DNA of 64,000 bases from JAXMBN01 sp046349875 (lineage in GTDB: Bacteria; Planctomycetota; Planctomycetia; Pirellulales; Pirellulaceae), in the NCBI GenBank assembly GCA_046349875.1, contig JAXMBN010000027.1, positions 1 through 64,000 of the forward strand, read 5' to 3'. Below are positions 19,238 to 29,364 of the stretch, one piece after another. The notes under the pieces were generated by a model. The model did no database searches. It had not been told where the DNA came from and saw only the letters and a list, made by a program, of their open reading frames with translations. A program made the position numbers and the translations under genes. How positions within the stretch are numbered: position 1 is the first letter of the stretch; the number at the start of each line of letters is the position of its first letter.

Positions 19238-22200
19238 ATGAAACCAATGCGATTATCCCGAATGATTCGATCGATGGCTTGGCGTCGTCGCGATGAAGTC
19301 ACACGTCGTGCGTTTCTCCTTTTGGCCGTGTTGTTGGTGATCTCGGTGGTGACGCTTTCTGCGTTATCCCTTTCCGAGAAGATGTATCTTGCCAATGAAG
19401 AAACGCAATTGATGGGGCGACAAGTGCAAGCCCAATTGGCTGCCGATTCGGGCATCGATGCGATTCGCTTGTTTCTTGCTCGCGACAAAGTGACTCGCAA
19501 AGAGATCGGTGGAACCTGGAACAATCCAACATACTTCCAAGCCGCCAACGTCATGAACGATCCCGACTTCAACAAGATCTGTAACTTTTCGGTCATGGCA
19601 CCGAATCTTGATGAGCTCGGAAGTTTTGCCGGTATTCGTTATGGATTGCAAAACGAATCGGCTCGACTCAACGTGAACGCGCTCATCATTATCGATCAAG
19701 CCTTTAAGGGGAACAGTCAAGGCGGTGGCCAGGACATGCAAGGGGCCGCGGCGTTGGGGCTTGGTTATGTGCCTTGGGTTTCACCTCGACGATCGGATAA
19801 TGGATCCTGGATCGATGAGGAATCGATATTGGCCTTTTCGTTTCGCAATGCCAGTTATCTTCAAAATGGTAACAGTCATCTAGCATCGCTCATCAATCCC
19901 CAAACCGTTGCCGAGCGACAGTTTCTCTTTCAACGAGGCCGTGGTGGTCAAGGTGGTGGAGGTCAAGGCGGCGGTGGACAAGGAGGACCGGGCGGAGGCA
20001 CGGGTGGTGGAGGATTTGGAGGTGGCGGTGGTGGCTTTGGTGGAAGAGGTGGCCAAGGCGGTGGTGGCGGACCCGGGGGCGGTGGCGGTCCCGGATTTGG
20101 CGGTCAAGGTGGAGGTCGTGGTCCCGGCGGTGGACAAGGTGGCCCAGGCGGCGGTTTTGGTGGCCAAGGTGGCGGTCGAGGAAACGGACCCGGTGGGGGC
20201 CAGGGTGGCCCTGGTGGTGGTCGAGGTGGAAACGGTGGTCCAGGTGGCGGTTTTGGCGGCCAAGGTGGTCCTGGGGGCGGTAATGGACCAGGTGGCGGTC
20301 AAGGGGGTGGCCAAGGTGGCGGACGTGGCAATGGAGGAGGCCAAGGTAACGGTGGAGGCGGCAATGGCATGGGCGGCGGTATGGGCGGTGCCGGAATGGG
20401 AGGCACCATGGGTGCTGGAGGCGGCGCGGGAGGAAACTCTAATGCCGAACTTCTGGCAGCGATGGGGATGACAGGCAATATTGGTCGTCAATTGCTGATG
20501 GGCTTGCCAGGAATGACTGAGGATACAGCCGATGCCATTTTGGATTGGCTGGATAGCGATGATGAACCGCGAGAATACGGTGCGGAATCGGAATATTACT
20601 CGCAGCTTTCAACACCTTACCTACCGGCAAATGGTCCTGTTCAATCGGTGGAAGAGCTTCTGTTGGTGCGTGGTGTCACACCGAAGTTGCTTTTCGGAAA
20701 TGACCTCGACCGAAACGGTTATTTAAGTGCGAATCCCTCGTTATCGAGTCCGGTGGATCAAGGCATGACCTCCACGATCCAACCGATTGCTCCGAATCTC
20801 GGTTGGGCTCAGTATCTGACGATCTACAGTCGCGAGAAGAACGCGTCGATCGATGGAAGCCCTCGCATCAACATCAACGGGGCAAATGGAGCAACACTCG
20901 AGCAATTGCAAGCAGACCTCACGACCGCCATTGGAAATGAGCTTTGGGTATCGTGGATCGTTGCTTACCGAAATTTTGGCGGCCAAGCTGCGACGCAACA
21001 ACAAGTTAACGTCGGTGGTGGTGGAGGACGTGGCCAAGGTGGTGGTGGCCAAGGTGGACCTGGCGGCGGTCAAGGGGGAGGCCAGGGCGGACCTGGCGGT
21101 GGCCAAGGCGGTGGTGGACCTGGTGGAGGCGGCTTTGGCGGCGGTGGCCAAGGCGGACCCGGCGGCGGGCAAGGTGGCTTTGGCGGTGGTCCCGGCGGTG
21201 GCGGTTTTGGCGGAGGTGGCCAAGGTGGTGGCGGTTTTGGCGGCGGAGGTCGCGGGCCACGTTTCTTAGATTCGGCAAGTTTCGCCCCTTCGGCAGTTCC
21301 GACGAAGATTCTCGAAGGAACAATCCTCGAACGTACCTTCCTATTCCAACGCGGTGGTGGTGGACGTCCTGGCGGTGGCCAAGGTGGCGGACAAGGCGGC
21401 GGCGGATTTGGAGGCCAGGGTGGCCCTGGTGGAGGTTTTGGCGGCGGAGGGCCCGGCGGAGGAGGCTTTGGTGGAGGTCAGGGACCTGGAGGCGGTGGAT
21501 TTGGTGGGGGACGAGGCAACGGACCCGGTGGGAACGGCCCTGGTAATGGCCGCGGCAATGACGGCCGTGGAAATAACGGCGGCGGCAACAATGGGGGTGG
21601 TAACAATGGCCAAGGTGGGAATCGGCCAGGCGGAAACAATGGTGGAGCCGGCGGTGGTGGCGGTATTGTACAAGCACCTCAAAAGGTCGAGGCATGGACT
21701 TCCTCAGCCTTTTCCTCGTTGGAAATTGACCTTTCGCAGGCCGGAAGTTACCGGATTGGAAATGTGCTGGAGCTGATCGATTCGACCTTTACGGCAACGG
21801 TGAACGGCGAGCAGGTCACGTATACGTCTCCGTTTGTGTCCAATCCTCTGGCCATGGCAGACTATTTGCCCGTAATCATGGACAAATTGACGACCGTTGA
21901 TAATCCGATTCTTCCTGGACGAATTAACATAAATGAGGCCCCTCGTGAAATCCTGCTCGGGATTCCCGGCTTTTCGGAAGAGCTGGTCAACACGCTGATC
22001 GAGGCTCGAAATGAAGAAAACGATTCGGAAAATCGAAAGTTCGAAACCTGGCCGATGGTCGAAGGGTTACTAACCGTTCAACAAATGAAATTGATTGCTC
22101 CTTTGCTGACCGGTGGCGGTGATGTTTACCGTTCACAGGTCGTTGGTTACTACCAACATGGGGCGGCTTTTTCGCGAGTCGAAGCAGTTATTGATGCGTC

Positions 22201-22297
22201 GGAAACGACCCCCAAAGTCGTGCTGTATCGCAAACTAGATCAACATCAACGAGGATTTTCCACGGCCGTTCTTGGCGAACGATCCGTCGGATTTTGA
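19238..22297 (+). CDS. gspK: GspK-like minor pseudopilin with three giant Gly-rich inserts
   Basis: 1019 residues, roughly three times a normal GspK. After the hydrophobic leader (FLLLAVLLVISVVTLSALSL) comes the GspK body: QVQAQLAADSGIDAIRLFLA, ESARLNVNAL, helix-hairpin-helix-like GLPGMTEDTADAILDWLDSDDEPREYG and, near the end, GRININEAPREILLGIPGFS. These are interrupted by Gly/Gln/Pro-rich blocks encoded at 19936-20436, 21013-21258 and 21349-21660. Two blocks follow the same word, ER(Q/T)FLFQRG. ATG 19238 with AGAGGA nine bases upstream is preferred over TTG 19229. GspK normally caps the pseudopilus. The inserts would make long flexible loops. Confidence 0.8.
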   Translation: MKPMRLSRMIRSMAWRRRDEVTRRAFLLLAVLLVISVVTLSALSLSEKMYLANEETQLMGRQVQAQLAADSGIDAIRLFLARDKVTRKEIGGTWNNPTYFQAANVMNDPDFNKICNFSVMAPNLDELGSFAGIRYGLQNESARLNVNALIIIDQAFKGNSQGGGQDMQGAAALGLGYVPWVSPRRSDNGSWIDEESILAFSFRNASYLQNGNSHLASLINPQTVAERQFLFQRGRGGQGGGGQGGGGQGGPGGGTGGGGFGGGGGGFGGRGGQGGGGGPGGGGGPGFGGQGGGRGPGGGQGGPGGGFGGQGGGRGNGPGGGQGGPGGGRGGNGGPGGGFGGQGGPGGGNGPGGGQGGGQGGGRGNGGGQGNGGGGNGMGGGMGGAGMGGTMGAGGGAGGNSNAELLAAMGMTGNIGRQLLMGLPGMTEDTADAILDWLDSDDEPREYGAESEYYSQLSTPYLPANGPVQSVEELLLVRGVTPKLLFGNDLDRNGYLSANPSLSSPVDQGMTSTIQPIAPNLGWAQYLTIYSREKNASIDGSPRININGANGATLEQLQADLTTAIGNELWVSWIVAYRNFGGQAATQQQVNVGGGGGRGQGGGGQGGPGGGQGGGQGGPGGGQGGGGPGGGGFGGGGQGGPGGGQGGFGGGPGGGGFGGGGQGGGGFGGGGRGPRFLDSASFAPSAVPTKILEGTILERTFLFQRGGGGRPGGGQGGGQGGGGFGGQGGPGGGFGGGGPGGGGFGGGQGPGGGGFGGGRGNGPGGNGPGNGRGNDGRGNNGGGNNGGGNNGQGGNRPGGNNGGAGGGGGIVQAPQKVEAWTSSAFSSLEIDLSQAGSYRIGNVLELIDSTFTATVNGEQVTYTSPFVSNPLAMADYLPVIMDKLTTVDNPILPGRININEAPREILLGIPGFSEELVNTLIEARNEENDSENRKFETWPMVEGLLTVQQMKLIAPLLTGGGDVYRSQVVGYYQHGAAFSRVEAVIDASETTPKVVLYRKLDQHQRGFSTAVLGERSVGF

Positions 22298-22331
22298 GCA
22301 GCTGCCGAATTCCATCGGCAAGAGGTGACAC

Positions 22332-23924
22332 TTGGCGCGTTTAGTAGCAATTGAATGGGACATGCAGGAGCTTCGGCTTGCTTCCGGCTCCAAGCAAGGT
22401 GGTCGAGTTGCCATCGATCACTTGCTATCCATGCCCTTGACTCAAGATGGTACGGCAGCCACTCCCGAAAATGTCGACGAGCTGGTCGCGAGTGCTTTGG
22501 CGAAGTTGGTTCAGAAAGCCGGCGTGGCTCGATCGGAAACGTTGATTGCAGCCGGTCGTGGGCTGGTGGAATTGCGCTCGTTGACGCTCCCACCTGCTAG
22601 TGACGATGAGCTACCCGACATGGTTCGGTTTGCGGCTCAACGTACCTTCGCCCAACTCGGTGACACTTGGCCACTCGATTTCATCAAGCTACCTGGAGTA
22701 ACCGATGCAGGGCAGCAGGTCTTGGCGTCGGCAATGAATCCGGCTTTGATCAGTAAGATCAAAAAGTCGGTCGAGCTTTCCTTGCTGGAACCGAAGAAGA
22801 TCCTCCTCCGGCCGATGGCCAGTGCGGCTCTTGCAAATGCAGTTCATACGTCCCTAAATAATTCGTCGGCAATCATCGTGAGCGTAGTTGGCGAAGAAGT
22901 CGACTTGCTGGTGTCGCAGAACGGCACCATTACGTTGATCCGCACCTCACGATTGCCACAAGGGGATCATGCAGTTCGCGAGAAGGCCATCATCGCGGAA
23001 ATCAAACGAACCTGGATGGCTTCCGAGTCCCAAGTTCCAGCCGTCCAACCGACTCAGTTGGTGATCTGGGGAGACCTTGGCATTGGACCTGCACTGGGTG
23101 CCTCGCTCACGGAGAAGACGGGGTTACCCACCACCGTTCTTTCTTTGAAGAACGCTGCAGACATTCGCAGTTCTGCTCCATCGGGTGATCTCGAGAAGTT
23201 CGTGCCCGTCGTGGGCATGATTCATCAAGTTTCCCATGGCCAACATAACTTCATTGATTTTCTTTCACCTCGCAAGCCAACCGAAAAGAAGAAGCCGATT
23301 CTACAGATCGCTTTGGCATCTACCATCGCGGCGATGCTACTGTTCTATGGAGCCTACACTTACTACTCGACGCACAAAGATCTCGACTCCGAAATTGCGA
23401 ATTTGAAGCGTGAATTGAAAGGTCAAGAAAAGCTGGTCGCAACTGCCCAACGGAAATCGGCAGAATGGGAGAAGGTAGCCAAATTCCTGCGGTCAGATAT
23501 CGTGTGGCTAGATCAGTTGGCCTACCTTTCCGAACAAGCCCTTCCAGCAGATTCCATGATACTGACTGGGCAAAACATATTTGCGATCAATTCACAAACC
23601 GGTACGGCTACCATGACCGCAAACGTGGCAGCAATCGAACAAGAGATGCTCACCGAAGTTGAAGAGAACCTACGCGACAATGAGCACACGGTGACCGGTA
23701 GTCGAGCTGGGATGAATAAAGACACCAAGTCAAACTATCCCTACATCAGCACCATCACCGTCGAAGTACCACCTGCTACGCCTCAAAAGCTTGCCGAGCA
23801 ATTAAGGAAACCTCCGCGGTTGATTCCTGAGAAAGAAGAGGGAACCCAAAGTACCACCTCGCATTCCGACAAGAATGCGGATGCTGCTCGTACTTCCGCC
23901 AATAACGAAGGAGCCGCATCGTGA
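22332..23924 (+). CDS. PilM/GspL-like assembly protein
   Basis: 530 residues from TTG 22332 (AGAGGTGA just upstream). The N-terminal half is an actin-like fold as in PilM/GspL: RLVAIEWDMQELRLASGS, SETLIAAGRGLVELRSLTLP, IIVSVVGEEVDLLVSQNG, PTQLVIWGDLGIG. A single span (ILQIALASTIAAMLLFYGAY) follows, then a periplasmic coiled-coil part (IANLKRELKGQEKLVATAQR) as in GspL/PilN. It would link the ATPase to the periplasmic partner encoded next. Confidence 0.75.
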   Translation: MARLVAIEWDMQELRLASGSKQGGRVAIDHLLSMPLTQDGTAATPENVDELVASALAKLVQKAGVARSETLIAAGRGLVELRSLTLPPASDDELPDMVRFAAQRTFAQLGDTWPLDFIKLPGVTDAGQQVLASAMNPALISKIKKSVELSLLEPKKILLRPMASAALANAVHTSLNNSSAIIVSVVGEEVDLLVSQNGTITLIRTSRLPQGDHAVREKAIIAEIKRTWMASESQVPAVQPTQLVIWGDLGIGPALGASLTEKTGLPTTVLSLKNAADIRSSAPSGDLEKFVPVVGMIHQVSHGQHNFIDFLSPRKPTEKKKPILQIALASTIAAMLLFYGAYTYYSTHKDLDSEIANLKRELKGQEKLVATAQRKSAEWEKVAKFLRSDIVWLDQLAYLSEQALPADSMILTGQNIFAINSQTGTATMTANVAAIEQEMLTEVEENLRDNEHTVTGSRAGMNKDTKSNYPYISTITVEVPPATPQKLAEQLRKPPRLIPEKEEGTQSTTSHSDKNADAARTSANNEGAAS

Positions 23925-25111
23925 GTCAACGTGAAAAATTCCTCGGTCTCGCGACCGTCGCTGTTGTAGTCATCGTGGTTGTGTTCTTCGGTTACCGCAA
24001 CGTGATGAAAGGTTTTGATCTCAAGTCTAAAGAGATCAGCACACTTCGCGAAAAGATCAAGAAGAATGACGACATCATTTTCGATGGCGAAGCAGCCGAT
24101 AAGAACATGCGGGATGCAGCTCAGCGATCACTTCCACGCAAAATTGAAATTGCAAGTACGGAGTATCGAAAGTGGCTTCTCGGAATTGCTCAGCAAGTTG
24201 AGTTAGAGCAGCCTATTGAATTCAATTCGAAGGAAAAGAAGGACGAGAAGGGAGTCTTCGTCAATCAATCCTTTACCTTTAAGGCTAAAGGCAATCCCGC
24301 TCAGCTTTTGGAATTGCTTTACCTGTTCCATGAAAAGGATTATTTGCATCGACTCTCGAAGATGCAAATCACTCCGGTCCCAAATGATCCTGTGAATCTC
24401 AATATCATCCTCGATATGGAAGCGTTGAGTTTGGCAGTTGCGGGAATGAACCAAGAGCCCCCCAAAACCTTGTCGAATCGTCTGACGAAATCATTGGATG
24501 ATTACAAAGCCATCATTCTCGAACGCAATATTTTCTCTCCGCTCAATCAGCCCCCATCGCTTCGCGACAAGAACTCGACGAAGTTAGCAAAGGGTGAAGT
24601 TCTTCGTTATGAAATCGGAGCCAAGGATCCGGAAGGTACGCCACTTCAATACTCCTTGAGTGACGATGCTCCGCGCGGGATGAAAGTCGATGCCAAGACA
24701 GGAACCATCCAATGGGAGCCCAAAGAGATTGGAGATTATGAAGTGAAGATCGTGGCGAGGGATGGTGGTTTTCCAACGCGGCAAGTGGAACAAACGTTGA
24801 AGATCAGCGTGACCGAACCGCCTCCTCCACCTGTAGCCAAGGTGGAAAAGAAGTTTGACATTGCAACGCAAGCATCGGTCACTGCATTGCTTGCTGGAGG
24901 TAACTCGCCTGAAGTTTGGATCAATTCCAAGATCGAAGGAAAGGTCCTTCATCTCAAGGTGGGTGATTCTTTGGAGCTCGGGTCCGTGAAAGGCAAAGTC
25001 GTTGCGATCGGAGCTAATTTTGCCGAAATGGAAACAGAAGGTAAGCGATGGATTGTAAGCGATTCGGATAAGAACATCGCCGAAGCGTACAAGCGCATGG
25101 ATGACGATTAA
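23921..25111 (+). CDS. PilO/GspM-like protein with extra Ig-like domain
   Basis: 396 residues, GTG start overlapping the previous stop (GTGA). One N-terminal span (FLGLATVAVVVIVVVFFGYR), then coiled coil (STLREKIKKNDDII) and a PilO-like ferredoxin fold (FTFKAKGNPAQLLELLYLFH, HRLSKMQITPVPN). Residues 225-298 are a cadherin/putative-Ig-like domain (GTPLQYSLSDDAPRGMKVDA, TGTIQWEPKEIGDYEVKIVA). A PilP-like C-terminal strand set (LHLKVGDSLELGSVKGKVVA) follows. The fusion of alignment-complex and Ig-like parts is unusual. It is the last gene before a terminator. Confidence 0.65.
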   Translation: MSQREKFLGLATVAVVVIVVVFFGYRNVMKGFDLKSKEISTLREKIKKNDDIIFDGEAADKNMRDAAQRSLPRKIEIASTEYRKWLLGIAQQVELEQPIEFNSKEKKDEKGVFVNQSFTFKAKGNPAQLLELLYLFHEKDYLHRLSKMQITPVPNDPVNLNIILDMEALSLAVAGMNQEPPKTLSNRLTKSLDDYKAIILERNIFSPLNQPPSLRDKNSTKLAKGEVLRYEIGAKDPEGTPLQYSLSDDAPRGMKVDAKTGTIQWEPKEIGDYEVKIVARDGGFPTRQVEQTLKISVTEPPPPPVAKVEKKFDIATQASVTALLAGGNSPEVWINSKIEGKVLHLKVGDSLELGSVKGKVVAIGANFAEMETEGKRWIVSDSDKNIAEAYKRMDDD

Positions 25112-25154
25112 GCCTCGCTCGAAGACTTCTCTACAGCCGTGGTTAGAAACAGAG

Positions 25155-25197
25155 ACCGCGAGCTATCCTTCTCGGGATTGCTCGCGGTTTTTCTTTT
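25155..25197 (+). terminator. Rho-independent terminator of the secretion operon
   Basis: ACCGCGAGC (25155-25163) pairs perfectly with GCTCGCGGT (25180-25188), followed by TTTTCTTTT. It lies 44 bases after the last stop codon of the operon. Confidence 0.85.
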
Positions 25198-25262
25198 GAT
25201 GTGAATCCATTGCCAATGCATTTTTACGCGAGTACTGCAAAGCTCAAAATGGATGGGCCGAA

Positions 25263-26597
25263 CTAGATCGCATCTAGCCCACGCATCGTTCCAGTCGAGG
25301 TTGCAAATCGGTCTGTCTCGATCCCAAAGCGTTGAAGCATGGATACAAAGAGATTGGGTAGGGGATAGTTGCGGTTGCGATCAAAGGCAAGGTGCTGACC
25401 GTGCCGGAATCCGCCACCTGCCAAAAGAACGGGAAGGTTGGTGGTGACGTGCGTGTTTGCGTTCCCGAGGTTGCTTCCGTAGAGAACCATCGTTTGTTCG
25501 AACAGTGTTCCTTCCTGTTCCTTCGTGCTTTGCAGCTTGCCAAATAGTTCATGAAGCAGACGCATGTGCCACTGGTCGATGGCTTCGAGTTGAGCGATCT
25601 TTTCGGCCTTCTTACCGTGGTGTGACAAGTTGTGATAACCATCGGTAATCTCGGCTCCTTCAACTTCGATCGCTGGCGAGTTGACGCTGTCGAGCATCAG
25701 AGTCACGCATCGCGTCGAGTCCGTTTCAAAGGCGATCTTCGCGATGTCATACATCAACCGCACTTTCTCCATATAGGCTTTGGGATCTTGTGGGTCGAGT
25801 GGCATAGGGGACGGCGCGGTCGGCTTAGGACGGTTCTCCCATTCTTTCGATGCGACGAGTCGCTGTTCGAAATCGCGAACTCCCGTGAGATATTGATCGA
25901 GCTTTTCGCGATCACGATTGCCAAGGGTTTTGGAGAGCTTCTTCGTCTGGTCGGCAACGGCATCCATGATGCTTTCACCCAGCTGCAGCTTCTGAATTTG
26001 TCGCTGTACCTCTTCCTCCGTGCCTTGGAGAAATAGTTGTTTGTAAACCGAGGAGGCTTTCTCTTCGCACGGTATCAACACACCTCCACCCGTCCAAGAA
26101 AGGCTTCGCTGTCCTTGCTTGACATTGACCCCAAGCGTCAACGATGGAAATCGCGTCAAATGTCCTTGGCGTTCTGCGATGTATTGATCGAGGGAAATCG
26201 TGTTGCGGAACCCACCGCTGCCCGGATGCGGTGCAGCTGTGAGGAAGCAGATGTCGGCGGGGTGACCACCATCGACATCGGGATGCCACACTCCGCTAAA
26301 CACGGTAAAGTCATTGCGAAAATCTTTCAGCGTTTCCAGGTAAGGAGAGAGTGCATAGTCGCGACCTCCTACTTCGGGAAAGAACTTCTCTGGCAATAGC
26401 CCCAAATTGTTGCAGATACCAAAGAAACGTGGTTGTCGAGCTGCTTCGTCCCTAGCGCGCGTCGCCGCCTTCCCAACGGCTGGCATCATCGCATCCAGAA
26501 AGGGAAGCGATAGTCCTACACCAAGACCACGCAAGATCGTTCGACGCGATAAAGATTTGTTGCTCAAAAAGGAAGGCATTTCGATACTCGAAATCAA
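25263..26597 (-). CDS. DUF1552 protein, Tat-exported
   Basis: 444 residues. The N-terminus is a twin-arginine-like signal: LSRRTILRGLGVGLSLPFLD. The body fits DUF1552: FFGICNNLGLLPEKFFPE, FTVFSGVWHPDVDGGHPADI, MYDIAKIAFETDSTRCVTLM, GYHNLSHHGK and TMVLYGSNLGNANTHVTTNL, similar to the alkaline-phosphatase-like DUF1501 fold. It follows the DUF1592 gene by 13 bases. The pair is characteristic of planctomycetes. Its biochemical role is unknown to me. An upstream ATG at 26597 or ATG 26579 are both possible starts. Confidence 0.85.
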   Translation of the reverse strand: MISSIEMPSFLSNKSLSRRTILRGLGVGLSLPFLDAMMPAVGKAATRARDEAARQPRFFGICNNLGLLPEKFFPEVGGRDYALSPYLETLKDFRNDFTVFSGVWHPDVDGGHPADICFLTAAPHPGSGGFRNTISLDQYIAERQGHLTRFPSLTLGVNVKQGQRSLSWTGGGVLIPCEEKASSVYKQLFLQGTEEEVQRQIQKLQLGESIMDAVADQTKKLSKTLGNRDREKLDQYLTGVRDFEQRLVASKEWENRPKPTAPSPMPLDPQDPKAYMEKVRLMYDIAKIAFETDSTRCVTLMLDSVNSPAIEVEGAEITDGYHNLSHHGKKAEKIAQLEAIDQWHMRLLHELFGKLQSTKEQEGTLFEQTMVLYGSNLGNANTHVTTNLPVLLAGGGFRHGQHLAFDRNRNYPLPNLFVSMLQRFGIETDRFATSTGTMRGLDAI

Positions 26598-26610
26598 AGG
26601 TGGGAAGGTG

Positions 26611-29215
26611 TTATTTGGATCGGAACAGATTGCTGGTCGCGACTTTGGTGATCATCGAGCGTACGGGATATCCCTCAGGCTCGAGCTCATCCAGGATCCT
26701 TTCGATCTCGGGGCGATCTCCGAATCGAATCGGAGATCCTGTCGCATAGATCAAAAGTTGTTTTAACAAGTTTCGAGCAATAAGTCGCTCATCCTTCAAC
26801 AACAATTGCTTCAACTCACGGATATCCCGAAATTCGCGGCCATCTTCCAGGTTTCCTGAGGCATCGACCGGCTGGTTCTTGCGAAAAGCCAGTGGTTGGC
26901 CGTTCTTGCCGTACCCGTCGGTCTTCTCTCCCTCGGTCCCCAGACTGCGATAGCGATCTTGCCATCCTCCAAGGACGTCAAAGCTCTCCAGTGCAAAACC
27001 AATAGGGTCGATTTTTGCGTGGCATTGATTGCAGGATTCAATCTTGCGATGCAGTTCCAGTTGCTGACGAACCGTCGTGGCACCACGGGTATCGGGTTCG
27101 ATCGCTGGCACACTCGGTGGTGGAGCAGGGGGCTTCTGGCCGAGTATGCGTTCCATCATCCAAGCTCCTCGCACTACAGGCGAAGTAGTGGTGCCATTTG
27201 CGGTTACCTTGAGAACACTCGCTTGCGTCAGGATTCCTCCTCGCGGGCTTTCGGGAGGCAGCGGTAGAATACGCATCTGACAACTCATGTCGGTTTTGAC
27301 ACCATAGTGCTGACCCAAACGTTCGTTGAGAATTGCGAAATCGCTATGGATCAGCGTTCGTGTCGGCAAGTTGTCTTTGATCAATCGTTCAAAGAACATC
27401 TGAGTTTCTTCGAGGGCTGAATCCACCAAGGCATCGTCGAGGTAGTAGTCGGGATACAGTTCAGCATCGGGAGACGTATCATTGATCCGGCGGAGGTCGA
27501 GCCAATACGCCAAGAAGGCATCGATAAAGCGACGCGATCGTTCATCGCGCAGCATGCGATCTACTTCTTGCTCGATGACGGCCGAGTCTTGAAGTCGCTT
27601 GCTTTGCGTTTGCTGAAGCAAGCCATCATCGGGAATCGTATTCCAAAGGAACAAGCTGAGACGTTTGGCAACTTCAAGATCGTTCAATGGTCCCGGGGCG
27701 GCGTCGAGCCCCAAGAAGTCTGGCGAGCACAAAACGGCTGTATATCCAGCAAGCAAGGCATCGAATGCATCGACCTTCTGGGAGAGTGCTGAAGCAATCA
27801 CCTTGAAAAATGGCTTGCACTCTTCGCTCGTCACCGGGCGACGAAAGGCCGCTTTCGCAAACCGCATAAGGGAACGTTCTAAATCTTCCGGTGCAACATG
27901 CGGTGCAAGACGAACGCGTTTGTCATTCGCGATTTCGAAGGGAAGATCACCAAGTAGTAATTGGTGAGCTCGAGTGGGCCATTGGTCGATGATAGGCCCT
28001 TCGACCTCGAGATACTGAAAGGCTACTCCTGGCATTCCATCTTTTTGAGCGAGCGGGTTGTGCCAATTGGGCGGTCGTGATCGAAAGAGTCGTACAGCAT
28101 CGGGTTGAATGGTTTCTCCATCGAGCAAGTCGACTGCAAGTTCCTGTACGGTCGGTTCAATCTGAAAGTCAAATTGCCCCAACCTTCGCAATTGGCGAGG
28201 TGGCAGTTCCGAGTAAATCGTTACTGGTTCAGGACGGCGGCCGATCGAAATATCTTCACGATCGGCTCGCCACCATTTGTCCGATTTTTCTGGCCCAGCC
28301 CAAAACGTGTAGCCTCGGAATCGTAGGAGATATCGTCCCGATTGAGGAGCATGAAAGTGATCGAATCGTATCTCGATCGGCTCATAGGAACTTGCCACGA
28401 CAATGGCTTCGCGGGCCTGTTGATCCGCACTCCCTACCGTAAAAGGAATGTCGTATTCCGTTGAGCACATCCAGGTAATCCGCAGCGATAGTCGAGCAAC
28501 GGAAAAGGTTGCTCGTTCTGCACTCCGGTTGAATTCGAGAACCGCATCTTGCGATTCATGCTTGGCTGTTCGCGGGCGTAGTATCGGCGTCACATTACGT
28601 TCGGGTGCCTTCGTCGTTGTTGGGAAGCAGAAGCCGCATGGCCAAGTCGGCTGTTTGCATGTATCGAGCCATCTGCACGTGCGAGATAAAGGAGCGCGCC
28701 GCCGATCTTGTTAAAACGCTCGGCTTCTCCGTCCTCTGGCGGAGTTGGATCGTGCTTGGAGCCAAGGAGCATCGAAAAGATCGGGTGGAAGCGCGTTTTC
28801 GTATTCGTATCGATTCATGCGACGCCATTGGGCTCGACCCTCGGTTCGCATCTTCTCCTGATCGATAACAACCAATTCCTCATACAGCGGATTCAAGAAG
28901 GATGAAGCCGATCCGCAGGCAATGTTTGCTTCGGGAGGTGTTTCGCCCTTTGGCGACCTGATCATGAACTTTTTCCTAAAGGTTGGAATGAGAAGCTGAT
29001 CTCCTTGGTCACAATTGAGGTGAGATCCAGCCCGCCTTCGGGATCTTTGCCCGTGGCATTCGATGCAAATAGTCTTTTAAGAATGCTTTTCGAACATCGT
29101 TCTGGTCGCCCGGAGCATTTGAAACGGCCAGAATGAGAAAAGAGCATTCCATGAATGGAATGCTTGGTACTAACGCAAATAACGATTCGTGGGCATGCGG
29201 GACTCCTAACGGCAA
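26611..29215 (-). pseudogene. DUF1592-type planctomycete cytochrome protein, N-terminus frameshifted
   Basis: The clean 660-residue part (26611-28593) has DUF1592/1588/1585 features: AFRRPVTSEECKPFF, RLSLFLWNTIPDDGLLQQ, GGILTQASVLKVTANGTTTS, SPVVRGAWMMERILGQKPP, and CNQCHAKIDPIGFALESFD with a c-type heme motif CNQCH. Upstream, scattered over frames, are a signal-like MECSFLILAVSNA, FLKDY, a second heme motif CIECH near 29070, GKDPEGGLDLTSI, the DUF1587-type NRYEYENAL and SHVQMARYMQTADLA. At least five indels occur within about 600 bases. Rebuilt length, about 868 codons, matches the intact paralogue at 61116-63602. Confidence 0.8.
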
Positions 29216-29364
29216 TGTAGGTGGCTACTTTAGTATAGTCGCCATAAGGATATGGCAGTAGCATCCCATTCCTCCGTTCGCAACAATCTGTCCAGAATCG
29301 TGGCTTCATTGAAGCAACATCGTGGGTGAGAGAGCCAGATTTTACGCACGATCGGAAATCTGAT

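Noticed and set aside
19880..20491. Long minus-strand ORF (203 aa, Ala/Thr/Ser-rich) inside gspK
   Set aside because: It is the shadow of the Gly-rich block (GGN codons read in reverse). It has no hydrophobic core or ribosome site.
21006..21695. Long minus-strand ORF (229 aa, His/Arg-rich) inside gspK
   Set aside because: Also an antisense artefact of the Gly-rich repeats.
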